This document shows positions 29,394 through 39,878 of a stretch of DNA of 64,000 nt, one piece after another. The notes below the pieces were generated by a model that ran no database searches, was not told where the DNA came from, and was given only the letters and a program-made list of their open reading frames with translations. A program made the position numbers and the translations under genes. This stretch comes from Stappia indica (GTDB lineage: Bacteria; Pseudomonadota; Alphaproteobacteria; Rhizobiales; Stappiaceae). How positions within the stretch are numbered: the stretch's first letter is position 1; the number at the start of each line of letters is the position of its first letter. The stretch spans positions 3,315,001 through 3,379,000 of the forward strand of contig NZ_CP046908.1 of assembly GCF_009789575.1 (NCBI RefSeq), in the 5' to 3' direction.

Positions 29394-30956
29394 ATGAGCG
29401 ACACCCGTCCTGCATCGCCGTTCCGCGATGATGCGGAGCCCTTTGCCGGCGCAATTTCGCTCGCCTGTCCCGATGAGGCGGCGACCGTCCGCCTTGCCGA
29501 GGACATCGCCGTGGTGCTCCGGCCCGGCGACTGCCTCTGCCTCGTCGGCGATCTGGGCGCCGGCAAGTCGACCTTCGCACGGGCCCTGCTGCGCGCGCTC
29601 GCCGACGATCCCGCGCTCGAGGTGCCGAGCCCGACCTTCACCCTCGTCCAGTCCTATCCGCTCGAGCCGCTGCCGGTCGCCCATTTCGACCTCTACCGGC
29701 TGGAGGACGAGGAGGAGCTCGACGAGCTCGGCCTCGACGAGATCCTGGAGAGCGGCGCGGCGCTGATCGAATGGCCGGAGCGCGGCGCCTCGCGGCTGCC
29801 GGAAAACCGCCTCGTCCTGCGCATTGCCGCCGGCGACACGCCGCAGGCGCGCAAGATCGCCCTGCTGCCGCCCGACGAGGCGTGGCGCGGACGCCTTGAG
29901 CGCACGCTGGCGATCCGCCGCCTGATCGAGGAAACGGAGCTTGCCGGTGCGCTCCGCCGCCGCTTCCAGGGCGATGCCTCGGCCCGCCGCTTCGAGACGG
30001 TGCGCGCATCGGGCACGGATGCGGTGCTGATCGATTCGGTGCCGCCGCCGCAGCATCAGCCGGTGCTGCGCGACGGGCTGACCTATCGCCAGCTGGTGCA
30101 TCTGGCCGACGGGGTCGATGCGGTGGTCGCCGTCACCGAGGCCTTGCGCGCGCGCGGCATCTGCGCCCCGCGCACCTATGGCGCCGATATCGCGGGTGGG
30201 CTGGTGCTGCAGGAGGATCTGGGACGCGGCAAGGTGCTGGAGGCCGGCCGGCCGGTGGCCGAGCGCTATCTTGTCGCCGCCGGCGTGCTGGCGCGGCTGC
30301 ACGGCGCGCCGCCGCAGGCGGACCTGCCGCTGCCCGCGAGCTGCGGCGGCGGCAGCTACCGGCTCTCGCTCTTCGATCCGCGGGCGATGCTGGTGGAGGC
30401 GGAATTGTTCCTCCACTGGTATCTGCCGCATATGGGGGTGGAGGTCTCGGACGGGCTGGTGGAGACGTTCGCCGCCTGCTGGCAGCCGCTGTTCGAGTGC
30501 GCCGCGCAGGATCGCAACTGGGTGCTGCGCGACTACCATTCGCCGAACCTGATCTGGCGCCAGGACGAGAGCGGCGATAATCGCATCGCCCTGGTCGACA
30601 CCCAGGACGCGATGATCGGCCCGGCCGCCTATGACGTCGCCTCGCTGGCGATGGATGCGCGCGTGGATGTGCCGCAGGAGTTGGAGCGGCAGCTGGTCGA
30701 GCACTACATCGCCCGGCGTCACGAGACCTCGCCCGGCTTCGACGAGGCGGCGTTCCGCCGCGACTACGCAATCATGGGCGCGCAGCGGGCGACCAAGATC
30801 CTCGGCATCTTCACCCGGCTCGCGGTGCGGGACGAAAAGCCCGGCTACCTTGTGCATCTGCCGCGCGTGCGCGAGTATCTGGCCCGCGCCCTGCGCCACC
30901 CGGAGCTCGCCGAACTGGCCGGCTGGTTCGACGGCCGTCTCGGCGAAACCGGCTGA
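29394..30956 (+). CDS. TsaE / AmgK-like sugar kinase fusion
   Basis: The first about 165 residues of this 520-aa protein are TsaE, the ATPase of the tRNA t6A-modification complex, with Walker A GDLGAGKST at 52-60 and VPSPTFTLVQSY and HFDLYRL motifs. From about residue 185 it is an aminoglycoside-phosphotransferase-like kinase with catalytic VLRDYHSPNLIW and the metal-binding ALVDTQD, resembling AmgK, the anomeric MurNAc/GlcNAc kinase. The next gene resembles MurU, the AmgK partner in peptidoglycan recycling. Thus one polypeptide seems to join a tRNA-modification factor to a cell-wall salvage enzyme. It starts 12 nt after divL. Confidence 0.88.
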   Translation: MSDTRPASPFRDDAEPFAGAISLACPDEAATVRLAEDIAVVLRPGDCLCLVGDLGAGKSTFARALLRALADDPALEVPSPTFTLVQSYPLEPLPVAHFDLYRLEDEEELDELGLDEILESGAALIEWPERGASRLPENRLVLRIAAGDTPQARKIALLPPDEAWRGRLERTLAIRRLIEETELAGALRRRFQGDASARRFETVRASGTDAVLIDSVPPPQHQPVLRDGLTYRQLVHLADGVDAVVAVTEALRARGICAPRTYGADIAGGLVLQEDLGRGKVLEAGRPVAERYLVAAGVLARLHGAPPQADLPLPASCGGGSYRLSLFDPRAMLVEAELFLHWYLPHMGVEVSDGLVETFAACWQPLFECAAQDRNWVLRDYHSPNLIWRQDESGDNRIALVDTQDAMIGPAAYDVASLAMDARVDVPQELERQLVEHYIARRHETSPGFDEAAFRRDYAIMGAQRATKILGIFTRLAVRDEKPGYLVHLPRVREYLARALRHPELAELAGWFDGRLGETG

Positions 30957-31022
30957 GCGGGCCGGGGCCCCAAGGCGGGGCGGGCATCCCATCCAACGGC
31001 CAATCAACGGAAAGAGGCGGAC

Positions 31023-31793
31023 TTGCAGGCAGGACCAGAAACGGGAAACGGGGCAGGGGTACAGGCGGGCGTGCGGGGGCCGAAGCGGGCCATCGTGCTG
31101 TCGGCCGGCATGGGCAAGCGCATGCGCCCGATCACCGCGACGACGCCCAAGCCCCTGATCTCCGTCGCCGGGCGGGCGCTGCTCGACCGGGCCTTCGACA
31201 AGCTGGTGGTCGCCGGCGTCGAGACCGTCGTCGTCAACGTGCATTACCTTGCCGATCTCGTCGAGGTGCATGCCCTGCGCTGGCCGGCGCCGCCCAAGGT
31301 GCTGATCTCGGACGAGCGCGCGGAGCTGCTGGAAACCGGCGGCGGCATCGTCAAGGCGCTGCCGCTGCTGGGCGAGGAGCCGTTCTACCTGCTCAATTCC
31401 GACAGCACCTGGATCGAGGGCGTGAGGCCAAATCTGGAGCACCTAGCGCGCGCTTTCGACCCGGAGAAGATGGACGCCTTGCTGCTGCTCTCCGGTCTTG
31501 TCACCGCCGTCGGCTATGACGGCAAGGGCGATTTCGTGATGGATGGGGACGGGCGCCTTGCCCGCAGGGCCGAGCGCGAGGTCTCGCCCTTCGCCTATGT
31601 CGGCGGCGCGATCCTGCATCCGCGGCTGTTCGACGGCGCGCCCGAAGGCGCCTTCTCGCTCAACCGCCTGTTCGACGCGGCTATCGAGCGCGGCACCCTG
31701 TTCGGGGTGCTGATGGAAGGGATCTGGCTGCATGTCGGTACGCCCGAGGCGATCGATGCGGCCGAGCGGGCCATCCGCGACAGCGCCGCCTGA
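31023..31793 (+). CDS. MurU-like sugar-1-phosphate nucleotidyltransferase
   Basis: The 256-aa cytoplasmic enzyme has the nucleotidyltransferase signature VLSAGMGKRMRPITATTPKPLISVAG, then DERAELLETGGGIVKALPLL and LLNSDSTW. In the AmgK-MurU route it converts MurNAc-1-phosphate to UDP-MurNAc, recycling peptidoglycan. I chose the TTG at 31023 because GAAAGAGG lies just upstream; a GTG at 31071 would remove 16 residues. It follows the TsaE-AmgK fusion in the same direction. Confidence 0.88.
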   Translation: MQAGPETGNGAGVQAGVRGPKRAIVLSAGMGKRMRPITATTPKPLISVAGRALLDRAFDKLVVAGVETVVVNVHYLADLVEVHALRWPAPPKVLISDERAELLETGGGIVKALPLLGEEPFYLLNSDSTWIEGVRPNLEHLARAFDPEKMDALLLLSGLVTAVGYDGKGDFVMDGDGRLARRAEREVSPFAYVGGAILHPRLFDGAPEGAFSLNRLFDAAIERGTLFGVLMEGIWLHVGTPEAIDAAERAIRDSAA

Positions 31794-31832
31794 GGGCGCG
31801 CAGTCCGGCGGCAAAAGGGGAGGCGGAGGCTG

Positions 31833-34800
31833 ATGACAAGCCAGGCCAAGACGAGCCAGGCAAGGCCGCGTGTCCATACGATCCCGCCATCCGCGCCTTT
31901 CCTGCGGACGCTGGTCGATGCCCTGTTCGACGGGCGGCTGGTGCCGGGCTTCGACCCGGCCGCCGATCCGCTGGCGCTGGCCGATCTCACGCTCTACCTG
32001 CCGACCCGCCGTGCCGCCCGCTCCATCGCGCCGCTGATCCGCGAAAAGCTGGGCGGGGCGCCCGTGCTGCTGCCCTCGATCCGCCCGCTCGGCGATGTCG
32101 AGGAGGACCTGCAGCTGCTGCAGGTCGAGGCCTGGGCGGACGGGCTGCCGCCGGCCCTGCCGGAGATGGAGCGGCGCTTTGCCATGACCCGGCTGGTGCA
32201 GGCCTGGGAGGGCGCGCTGCGCCGCGAGGTGCTGGGCCTGCCGGCCGGCGCGGTGCTGCGCTCGCCCGCCTCCGCCGCCGATGCCGCGTGGCTGGCCGGC
32301 GACCTGCTGGCCTTGATGGACGAGATGGCGACGGAGGAGATCCCGTGGACGGGGCTGGCCGGCCTCGTGCCGGAGGACCACGCCCGCTACTGGCAGATCA
32401 CGCTGGACTTCCTGAAGATCGCCATGGAGCACTGGCCGGCCTATCTGGCAAGCCGCGAGGCGAGCGACCCGAAGGCGCGGCGCGCCGCGCTGCTGCGCCG
32501 CGAGGCCGAGCGGCTGCGCAAGAGCCCGCCGCGCGGCCCGGTGATCGCGGCCGGCGCCACCGGCTCCATCCCCGCGATTGCCGAGCTGCTGGCGGTGATC
32601 GCCGGGCTGGAGCGCGGCGCGGTGGTGCTGCCGGGCTTCGATGCGGGGATGGACGAGCGCAGCTGGCAGGCGATCCTTGGCGGCGAGGGCGTTTCGGGGA
32701 GCCCCAGCCATCCGCAATACGGCATGGCGCGGCTCGCCGGTGCGCTGAAGATCTCCCGCGACGAGGTGATGCCGCTGGCGGACGGCGCGAGCGAGACCCT
32801 GCGGCTGCGCGACAGGCTGGTCGCGGAGGCCCTGCGTCCGGCCGAGACGACGGATGTCTGGCCGCAGGTCGTCGCCGAGGTGCCGGAAGAGGCACGCGCC
32901 CATGCCTTTGCCGATGTGGCGATGATGGTCGCGCGCAACGAGGCGGAGGAGGCGCTGACTGTTGCCACCGCCCTGCGCTCGGCTATCGAGGAGGGCAAGA
33001 CGGCGGCGCTGGTGACGCCGGACAGGACGCTCGCCCGCCGTGTCGCCGTCGAGCTGTCGCGCTGGGGCCTGCAATCGGACGACAGTGCGGGGCGCCCGCT
33101 CGACCAGACCGCGCCCGGCGTGCTGGCCCGCCTTTCCGCCCGGCTGGCGCTGGAAGGGCTGGAGCCGGTGGCCCTGCTGGCGCTGCTGAAACACCCGCTG
33201 ACGCGGCTTGGTTTGCCGTCTAATAAGATACGTGCCGCCGCCCGCGCGCTGGAGCGCGCCGTGCTGCGCGGACCGCGCGCAAGGGCCGGCACGCAGGGCC
33301 TGCGCGAGGCGGTTGCCGCCGCGCGGCATCTGGCGACCGAGAGCGAGACCCCGCCGCGCCTGCCGCGCTGGCAAAAGCTGCATGAGGACGACTGGGACGA
33401 TGTCGCCGACCTCGTCGACAGGTTGGCCGAGGCGCTGGCGCCGCTGGAGCGCCATGCGGAGACGCGCGAGCCGGTGGACGTGGTGCAGCTCGTCGCCGAT
33501 CACGAGGCGGTGCTGCTGAACCTGGCGCGGGACGAGGAGGGACGCTCCGACGAACTCTATGCCGGCGAGGCCGGCGAGGGGCTGGCCGCCGCCTTTGCCG
33601 AGATGATCGCCGCCGGCCCTTCGGGCCTGCAGGCGCCGCCCGCCGACTGGCCGGACATGTTCATCGCGCTCGTCTCCGGCATCAATGTCCGCCGCCGCCT
33701 GCCGGGCGATCCGCGCATCGCCATCTTCGGACCGATGGAAGCCCGGCTGCAGGATTTCGACATCCTGGTGCTCGGCGCGCTCAACGAGGGCAACTGGCCG
33801 CAGGCGACGCGCAACGACCCCTGGCTCAACCGGCCGATGAAGGGCGGGCTCGGCCTCGACCCGCCGGAGCGGCGCATCGGCGCGGCCGCCCACGATTTCT
33901 CGCAGGCGCTGGGCGCGGCCCGAGTGATCCTGTCGCGGGCCGAGCGCTCGGGCGGCGCGCCGGCCGTCGCCTCGCGCTGGCTGCTGCGGCTGACGACGCT
34001 GCTGGGCGAGGGTGTCACCGCCGCGATGCAGGCGCGGGGGCAGGCCCTGCTGGCGCTCACCGCCCATCTCGACCGGGTCGAGACGGGGGCGGCGCCCGTT
34101 GCAAGGCCGGAACCGGCGCCGCCCGTTGCCGCCCGCCCGCGCCGGATCTCGGTAACCGAGGTGGAGCTGCTGATCCGCGACCCTTATGCGCTCTATGCCC
34201 GCAAGGTGCTGGTGCTGGACCCGGTCGAGCCGATCGGCGGCGATCCGGGCGCGGCGGAAAAGGGCACGCTGATCCACGATTGCCTCGCCGAGTTCCTGGA
34301 CAGCTGGAGCGGCCCGTTCGATGAGGCGGCGCTGGCGCATCTGATCGCCATCGGCCGGGCGCAGTTCGCCCCGCTCGATGCCTTCCCGGCGATCCGCGCC
34401 GTGTGGTGGCTGCGCTTCGAGCGGATCGCCGCCGCCTTCATCCGCCACGAGGCAGGCCGCGCCGATCTGATCGCCGGTCGCCATTTGGAGATCCCCGGGG
34501 CGCTGGAGCTCGATCTTGCCCCCGGCGGGCGCGTCACCCTGTCGGCGCGGGCCGACCGCATAGACAGGATGGCCGACGGGAGCCTCGCGGTGATCGACTA
34601 CAAGACCGGGCAGGCGCCGAGCGACAAGGAAGTCGCCGCGCTGCTGGCGCCGCAATTGCCGCTGGAAGTGGCGATGATCGGCAAGGGCGCCTTCGGCGAG
34701 GTCGACCGCGCGGCCCCCGTCGCAACGCTCGCCTATATGCGCCTGACCGGCGGGCGGACGCCGCTGGAATGGCAGGACAGGACGCCGAAGAATACCAGCG

Positions 34801-34979
34801 TCGATGAACTCGCCGACGAGGCGCTGGCCCGTACGGTGAAACTCTTTGCCGGCTATGAAAATCCGCAAAAGGGCTATCTGTCGCGCGCCAGGGTGCGCAA
34901 GGAGGCGGAGATGTCCGGCCCTTACGACCATCTGGCGCGGGTGCGCGAATGGGCGCTCAGCGGAGGGGAGGAGGAATGA
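31833..34979 (+). CDS. addB: Double-strand break repair protein AddB
   Basis: AddB is the partner of AddA in the helicase-nuclease that resects double-strand breaks for RecA, replacing RecBCD in alphaproteobacteria. The 1048-aa protein begins with the inactivated helicase part (LTLYLPTRRAARSIAPLIREKLGG) and ends with a PD-(D/E)XK nuclease domain showing ISVTEVELLIRDPYALYARKVL, AEKGTLIHDCLAEF, and ADRIDR...AVIDYKTGQAP. It overlaps addA by ATGA. Confidence 0.94.
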   Translation: MTSQAKTSQARPRVHTIPPSAPFLRTLVDALFDGRLVPGFDPAADPLALADLTLYLPTRRAARSIAPLIREKLGGAPVLLPSIRPLGDVEEDLQLLQVEAWADGLPPALPEMERRFAMTRLVQAWEGALRREVLGLPAGAVLRSPASAADAAWLAGDLLALMDEMATEEIPWTGLAGLVPEDHARYWQITLDFLKIAMEHWPAYLASREASDPKARRAALLRREAERLRKSPPRGPVIAAGATGSIPAIAELLAVIAGLERGAVVLPGFDAGMDERSWQAILGGEGVSGSPSHPQYGMARLAGALKISRDEVMPLADGASETLRLRDRLVAEALRPAETTDVWPQVVAEVPEEARAHAFADVAMMVARNEAEEALTVATALRSAIEEGKTAALVTPDRTLARRVAVELSRWGLQSDDSAGRPLDQTAPGVLARLSARLALEGLEPVALLALLKHPLTRLGLPSNKIRAAARALERAVLRGPRARAGTQGLREAVAAARHLATESETPPRLPRWQKLHEDDWDDVADLVDRLAEALAPLERHAETREPVDVVQLVADHEAVLLNLARDEEGRSDELYAGEAGEGLAAAFAEMIAAGPSGLQAPPADWPDMFIALVSGINVRRRLPGDPRIAIFGPMEARLQDFDILVLGALNEGNWPQATRNDPWLNRPMKGGLGLDPPERRIGAAAHDFSQALGAARVILSRAERSGGAPAVASRWLLRLTTLLGEGVTAAMQARGQALLALTAHLDRVETGAAPVARPEPAPPVAARPRRISVTEVELLIRDPYALYARKVLVLDPVEPIGGDPGAAEKGTLIHDCLAEFLDSWSGPFDEAALAHLIAIGRAQFAPLDAFPAIRAVWWLRFERIAAAFIRHEAGRADLIAGRHLEIPGALELDLAPGGRVTLSARADRIDRMADGSLAVIDYKTGQAPSDKEVAALLAPQLPLEVAMIGKGAFGEVDRAAPVATLAYMRLTGGRTPLEWQDRTPKNTSVDELADEALARTVKLFAGYENPQKGYLSRARVRKEAEMSGPYDHLARVREWALSGGEEE

Positions 34980-37900
34980 GCACCTTCGAGATCCCGCTGG
35001 CGACGCGCGAGAGGCAGGCGTTGGCCGCCGACCCGCGCCGCTCGGCCTGGGTCAGCGCCAATGCCGGCTCCGGCAAGACCTTCGTGCTGGCGCGGCGGGT
35101 GATCCGCCTGCTGCTCGCCGGCACCGCGCCCTCGCGCATCCTCTGCCTGACCTTCACCAAGGCGGCGGCCTCCGAAATGGCGACCCGCGTCTTCGAGACG
35201 CTGGGCTCGTGGATCGCGCTGACCGACGAGGCGCTGGCACGCGAACTGGAAGCGATCGAGGGACGGCGGCCGGATGCGCGCGGACTGGCGCGGGCGCGCC
35301 ATCTCTTCGCCGTGGCGCTGGAAACGCCGGGCGGGCTGAAGATCCAGACGATCCACGCCTTCTGCGAGGCGATCCTGCACCAGTTTCCGCTGGAGGCGAA
35401 TGTCGCCGGCCATTTCCAGGTGCTGGACGACCGGCAGGCGGCGGACCTGCTCGCCGGCGCCCGTTCGCGCGTGCTGGCGCTGGCCGAGCGCGAGCCGGAG
35501 AGCCCGCTGGGCCGGGCGCTGGTGCATCTGGTCTCCGAGCTGCCCGACAAGACGGTGGAGGCGGCGCTTGCCGACCTGATCGCCCGCCGCGACACGCTGC
35601 GCCGCTGGCTGCGGGACGCCGGCTCGCTGGATGCGGCGCTGGTACAACTGACCCGTGCCTTCGGCCTTTCGGAGGGCGAAACGCTCGCCCGTCTCGATGC
35701 GGCGCTGCGCGAGGAGGTCTCGATCTCGCCGCAGGAGGCGCTGGCCTATGCCGAGGCGCTGGCGAGCGGCGGATCGCGCGACAACGAGCGGGCCGAGCGT
35801 CTGCGCATGGCGGCCCGGCTCGCCGGCAGCAGGCCGGACGAGTGGTGGGAGGTCTGGCACCGGGTCTTCCTCAACAAGGACCTGGCGCCGACCAAGGCGC
35901 TGGCGACCAAGAAGGTGGAAGAAAACTTCCCGCAAGTGGTCGAGCGGCTCTTTGCCGAGCAGGAGCGGCTTTTGGCGCTGCTCGAGCGGCGGCGGATCGC
36001 CTATGCGCTGGCCGGCACGGAAGCCGCGCTGCGGCTCGCCGATGCCATGCTCGACATCTACGAGCGCGAGAAGACCCGGCGCGGGCTGATGGACTTCGAG
36101 GACCTGATCGTGCGCACGGCGAGCCTGCTGTCGCGCGCGGATGCGGCCTTGTGGGTGCAGTACAAGCTCGACCAGGGGCTCGACCACATCCTGGTCGACG
36201 AGGCGCAGGACACCAGCCCGCACCAGTGGCGCGTCGTCCAGGCACTCGCAGAGGAATTCTTCGCCGGAGCCTCGGCGAACGAGCGCATCCGCACGCTCTT
36301 TGCCGTCGGCGACGAGAAGCAGTCGATCTATTCGTTCCAGGGCGCGGTGCCGGCCTATTTCGCCGACATGCGCCGCTATTTCGAGCGGCGGGCGAAGGAT
36401 GCCGAGGCGGCGTTCGAGCGTGTCGAGCTGACGCTCTCCTTCCGCTCGCGGCCCGATGTGCTCTCGGCCGTCGACACGGTGTTCGAGGCCCCCGACATGC
36501 ATGCGGGCCTGTCGCAGGAGGCAGGCGCGCCGATCCATGAGGCGGTGCGGCGCAACGACCCCGGCATGGTCGAGATCTGGCCGCCGGAGGAGCCGGTGGA
36601 GCAGGAGGTGCCGGACGACTGGACCGCGCCGGTCGACCGCATCGGTGCGGACAGTCCGATGCTGCGGCTGGCCGACCGGCTGGCGCGCTCGGTGCGGAGC
36701 TGGTGGAAGAGCGGCGAGGCGGCGCCCGGCGACGTGCTGGTGCTTGTGCGCAAGCGCGGGCCCTTCGTCGATGCGCTGACGCGGGCCCTGAAGCGCGAGG
36801 GCGTGCCGGTGGCCGGCAGCGACCGGCTGGTGCTGAACCAGCATATTGCGGTGGAGGATCTGCTGGCGCTCGGCCGCTTCCTGCTGCTGCCCGAGGACGA
36901 CCTGTCGCTTGCCTGCCTGCTGAAGAGCCCGCTGCTCGGCCTCGACGACGACGCGCTGTTCCGCCTCGCCCGGCCGGACGGAGCTTCCTTGCGCTCCGGC
37001 ACGCTGTGGCAGTCGCTGCGCCGGCAGGCGGACAGCGATCCGGCGTTCGAGCGGGCACGCGAGCGGATCGAGACCTGGCGCGCGCGCGCCGACTTCATGC
37101 CGCCCTTCGAGTTCTTCTCGCGGCTGCTGGGCGCCGACGGGGGACGTCGCGCTTTCCGCGCCCGCCTCGGCTCGGAAGTCGACGACGTGCTCGACGAGTT
37201 CCTGGCGGTGACGCTTGCGTTCGAGCAGACCGGCGTGCCGGGGTTGGAGGGCTTCCTCGCCTGGTTCGCGGCCGCGCCGACGGAGGTGAAGCGCGAGCTC
37301 AATGCGGCGCGCGGCGTGGTGCGGATCATGACCGTGCACGGGGCGAAGGGGCTGGAGGCGCCGCTCGTCGTGCTGGTCGACGGCGGCGCGGCACCGGTCA
37401 GCGCCCATCACGACCCGGTCTTCATCGAGCGGGCGATGCCCGGCAATCTCGGCGAGGTCACGGGCCTTGTCTGGAACCCGGTCAAGGCCGAGCGCAGCCC
37501 CTGGCACGGCGAGCGGCTGGACGCCCTGCGCCAGGCGGCGGCCGACGAATACCGCCGCCTGCTCTATGTGGCTATGACGCGCGCCCGCGACCGGCTGATC
37601 GTCTGCGGCTGGATGCCGGCGCGCGGCCAGTCGGAGGAGTGCTGGCACGCGCTGGTGGCACGCGCGCTGGAGCCGGGTGCCCGCGACGGCGAGGCGGGAG
37701 ACGGCGGCCCCTGCCGCATCTGGCAGCGCCCCGGCACCACCGCGCCGGCGCCGCTGCTGGCGCGAGGGACAGAGGCTGCGGAGGAAGGATCGTCGCCGCC
37801 GGCCCCTGCCTGGTTGTTCGCGCCGGTAGCAGCGCCCGAGCGCCCGCGCCGCCTGCGCCCGTCCGAGGCCTTCGACGAGATGGAGGCGAAGGAGGGGGCC

Positions 37901-38476
37901 GAACCGGTGCCGGCGACCGACCGGCTGGCGGAAGCGCGGGCAGCTCCCGACTTCGCGCTGGAGCGCGGCCGCCACCTGCACCGGCTGCTGCAGCTGCTGC
38001 CCGAGCTGCCGCCGGCAGAGCGCCGCGCCGCAGGCGGGCGCTATCTCGCCCATGCCTTGAGCCCGCTCTTTGCCGCAAGGGCGGAGCAGCTCTTGAACGA
38101 GGCGCTCGGCGTGCTGGAGCATCCCGGCTTTGCCGCCGTCTTCTCGGCCGATGCGCGCGCGGAAGTGCCCCTGGCCGGAACGCTGCGCCTTGCCGACGGC
38201 TCGGCCTATGAGGTGTCGGGCCAGATCGACCGGCTGCGCGTCGACGAGGACGCGGTGTGGATCCTCGACTTCAAGACCGACCGGCGGGTGCCGGAGGGGC
38301 CGCACGAGATCGGCGAGGCCTATGTGGTGCAGCTTGCGGTCTATCGCCGGCTGCTCGCCGACATCTGGCCGGGGCGGGCCGTGCGGGCCGCGCTGGTCTA
38401 TACGGCCGGGCCGAAGCTGGTGGAACTGCCGGGCGAGGCGATGGACGCGGCGGTGGCGGCGCTGGCGCCGGCCTGA
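34976..38476 (+). CDS. addA: Double-strand break repair helicase AddA
   Basis: AddA is the UvrD-like helicase and nuclease subunit of AddAB. The 1166-aa protein has Walker A in [19 protein letters not shown] near residue 25, [16 protein letters not shown], motif [49 protein letters not shown], and a C-terminal nuclease [12 protein letters not shown]. The ATG at 34976 overlaps the addB stop and has GGAGGGGAGGAGG just before it. Confidence 0.95.
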   Translation: MSTFEIPLATRERQALAADPRRSAWVSANAGSGKTFVLARRVIRLLLAGTAPSRILCLTFTKAAASEMATRVFETLGSWIALTDEALARELEAIEGRRPDARGLARARHLFAVALETPGGLKIQTIHAFCEAILHQFPLEANVAGHFQVLDDRQAADLLAGARSRVLALAEREPESPLGRALVHLVSELPDKTVEAALADLIARRDTLRRWLRDAGSLDAALVQLTRAFGLSEGETLARLDAALREEVSISPQEALAYAEALASGGSRDNERAERLRMAARLAGSRPDEWWEVWHRVFLNKDLAPTKALATKKVEENFPQVVERLFAEQERLLALLERRRIAYALAGTEAALRLADAMLDIYEREKTRRGLMDFEDLIVRTASLLSRADAALWVQYKLDQGLDHILVDEAQDTSPHQWRVVQALAEEFFAGASANERIRTLFAVGDEKQSIYSFQGAVPAYFADMRRYFERRAKDAEAAFERVELTLSFRSRPDVLSAVDTVFEAPDMHAGLSQEAGAPIHEAVRRNDPGMVEIWPPEEPVEQEVPDDWTAPVDRIGADSPMLRLADRLARSVRSWWKSGEAAPGDVLVLVRKRGPFVDALTRALKREGVPVAGSDRLVLNQHIAVEDLLALGRFLLLPEDDLSLACLLKSPLLGLDDDALFRLARPDGASLRSGTLWQSLRRQADSDPAFERARERIETWRARADFMPPFEFFSRLLGADGGRRAFRARLGSEVDDVLDEFLAVTLAFEQTGVPGLEGFLAWFAAAPTEVKRELNAARGVVRIMTVHGAKGLEAPLVVLVDGGAAPVSAHHDPVFIERAMPGNLGEVTGLVWNPVKAERSPWHGERLDALRQAAADEYRRLLYVAMTRARDRLIVCGWMPARGQSEECWHALVARALEPGARDGEAGDGGPCRIWQRPGTTAPAPLLARGTEAAEEGSSPPAPAWLFAPVAAPERPRRLRPSEAFDEMEAKEGAEPVPATDRLAEARAAPDFALERGRHLHRLLQLLPELPPAERRAAGGRYLAHALSPLFAARAEQLLNEALGVLEHPGFAAVFSADARAEVPLAGTLRLADGSAYEVSGQIDRLRVDEDAVWILDFKTDRRVPEGPHEIGEAYVVQLAVYRRLLADIWPGRAVRAALVYTAGPKLVELPGEAMDAAVAALAPA

Positions 38477-38591
38477 GACCGCCGCGACACGGGTGCGACC
38501 CAACGCTTGCTTGACGCGGGCGGGTCGCCTTCCTACGTTCGGGGCAACGAAAGGATGCGTCGCATCCGCGAGCTTTTGGAAAGGGCATGAG

Positions 38592-38912
38592 ATGGCCACT
38601 TCAGTCGTGACCGATGAGAGCTTCGAAACCGACGTCCTGCAGGCGTCCGGCACCGTCGTGGTGGACTTCTGGGCCGAATGGTGCGGTCCGTGCAAGATGA
38701 TCGCACCGGCGCTGGAGGAAATCTCCGAAGAGATGAGCGGGCAGGTGAAGATCACCAAGCTCAACATCGACGAGAACCAGAACATGGCGATGAAGTACGG
38801 GGTGCGTTCCATCCCCACGCTCATCCTGTTCAAGGACGGCCAGCCGGTCTCCACGCAGATCGGCGCGGCACCGAAGAACAAGCTGGCCGCCTGGATCCAG
38901 ACTGCGATCTGA
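38592..38912 (+). CDS. trxA: Thioredoxin
   Basis: A 106-aa cytoplasmic thioredoxin with active site [11 protein letters not shown] and the cis-proline loop [12 protein letters not shown]. It reduces disulfides in many enzymes. The start [12 protein letters not shown] has GGAAAGGG upstream. It follows addA after 115 bp, an arrangement seen in other alphaproteobacteria. Confidence 0.96.
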   Translation: MATSVVTDESFETDVLQASGTVVVDFWAEWCGPCKMIAPALEEISEEMSGQVKITKLNIDENQNMAMKYGVRSIPTLILFKDGQPVSTQIGAAPKNKLAAWIQTAI

Positions 38913-39147
38913 CGCAGTCCGGTCTAGGGCGAACCCTGAACCGAATCACGCCGGTCCGGCTTGCCTTTGAAGGCTTGCCGGATCGGTGCGTCTTGCGTGG
39001 GATGCGGGCAGGCCGAAGGGCCGGTCGGCAGTTCCGCGCATCGGCGAGAGCCCGGATTTCCCCTGGCCGCTGATGGCCGGGCGAGAGGCGGGGGCGCCGG
39101 TCGGACCAGACCTTTTTCTGAAGACGCCGAGCATTGCCGGGAAGACC

Positions 39148-39780
39148 ATGAACGACAGCAACGACAAGACCAATATCAACCCCGAGGATGCCGTTTCCGG
39201 TCATGAGGCCGAGAACGGCGGCGAGGCGCAGGCCGCGCTCGATCCGACCGAGGCGCTGCTGGCGGAAAACGCCGAGCTGAAGGATCGCATGCTCCGCACC
39301 ATGGCGGAGATGGAGAACCTGCGCCGGCGGACCGAGAAGGAAATCCGCGACAGCAAGCAATACGCCGCGGCCAGCTTCGCCCGCGACATGCTGGGCGTCG
39401 GCGACAACCTGCGCCGGGCGCTGGAGGCGATCTCCGCCGAGGCCCGCGATGCGGCCAACGAGAGCATGCGCGCCCTGATCGAGGGCGTCGAGATGACCGA
39501 GCGCGAGATGCTCAACCAGCTCGACAAGCACGGCGTGCGCCGCATCGACCCGGCCGGCGAGAAATTCGATCCGAATTTCCACCAGGCGATGTTCGAGGTG
39601 CCGAACACCGAGGTGCCGAACAACACTGTCGTGCAGGTGATGCAGGCCGGCTACGTGATCGGCGACCGCGTGCTGCGTCCGGCGCTTGTCGGCGTGTCGA
39701 AGGGCGGGCCGAAGGAGCGCAAGCCGGAGGGCGAGGCCCCGGCGGCCGAGCCCGGCTCGACGGTCGACCGCACCGCCTGA
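39148..39780 (+). CDS. grpE: Nucleotide exchange factor GrpE
   Basis: GrpE releases ADP from DnaK. The 210-aa protein has an acidic, disordered N-terminus, a long coiled coil ([31 protein letters not shown]), and a beta-domain with [12 protein letters not shown] and [20 protein letters not shown] start at MNDSNDKTN (39148); a longer in-frame reading from 38986 looks non-coding. hrcA is not adjacent. A strong terminator follows. Confidence 0.95.
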   Translation: MNDSNDKTNINPEDAVSGHEAENGGEAQAALDPTEALLAENAELKDRMLRTMAEMENLRRRTEKEIRDSKQYAAASFARDMLGVGDNLRRALEAISAEARDAANESMRALIEGVEMTEREMLNQLDKHGVRRIDPAGEKFDPNFHQAMFEVPNTEVPNNTVVQVMQAGYVIGDRVLRPALVGVSKGGPKERKPEGEAPAAEPGSTVDRTA

Positions 39781-39826
39781 GTATGTTTGCGGGCCTCCGA
39801 TGAGGTCCGATCTTACGCTTTGCGAG

Positions 39827-39854
39827 AAAGGCGCGCCCATGGCGCGCCTTTTTT
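39827..39854 (+). terminator. Terminator after grpE
   Basis: An 11-bp perfect stem, AAAGGCGCGCC / GGCGCGCCTTT with loop CAT, ends in six T residues. Confidence 0.95.
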
Positions 39855-39878
39855 GCTGTTGTCCGCTGGCAGCCGGCG

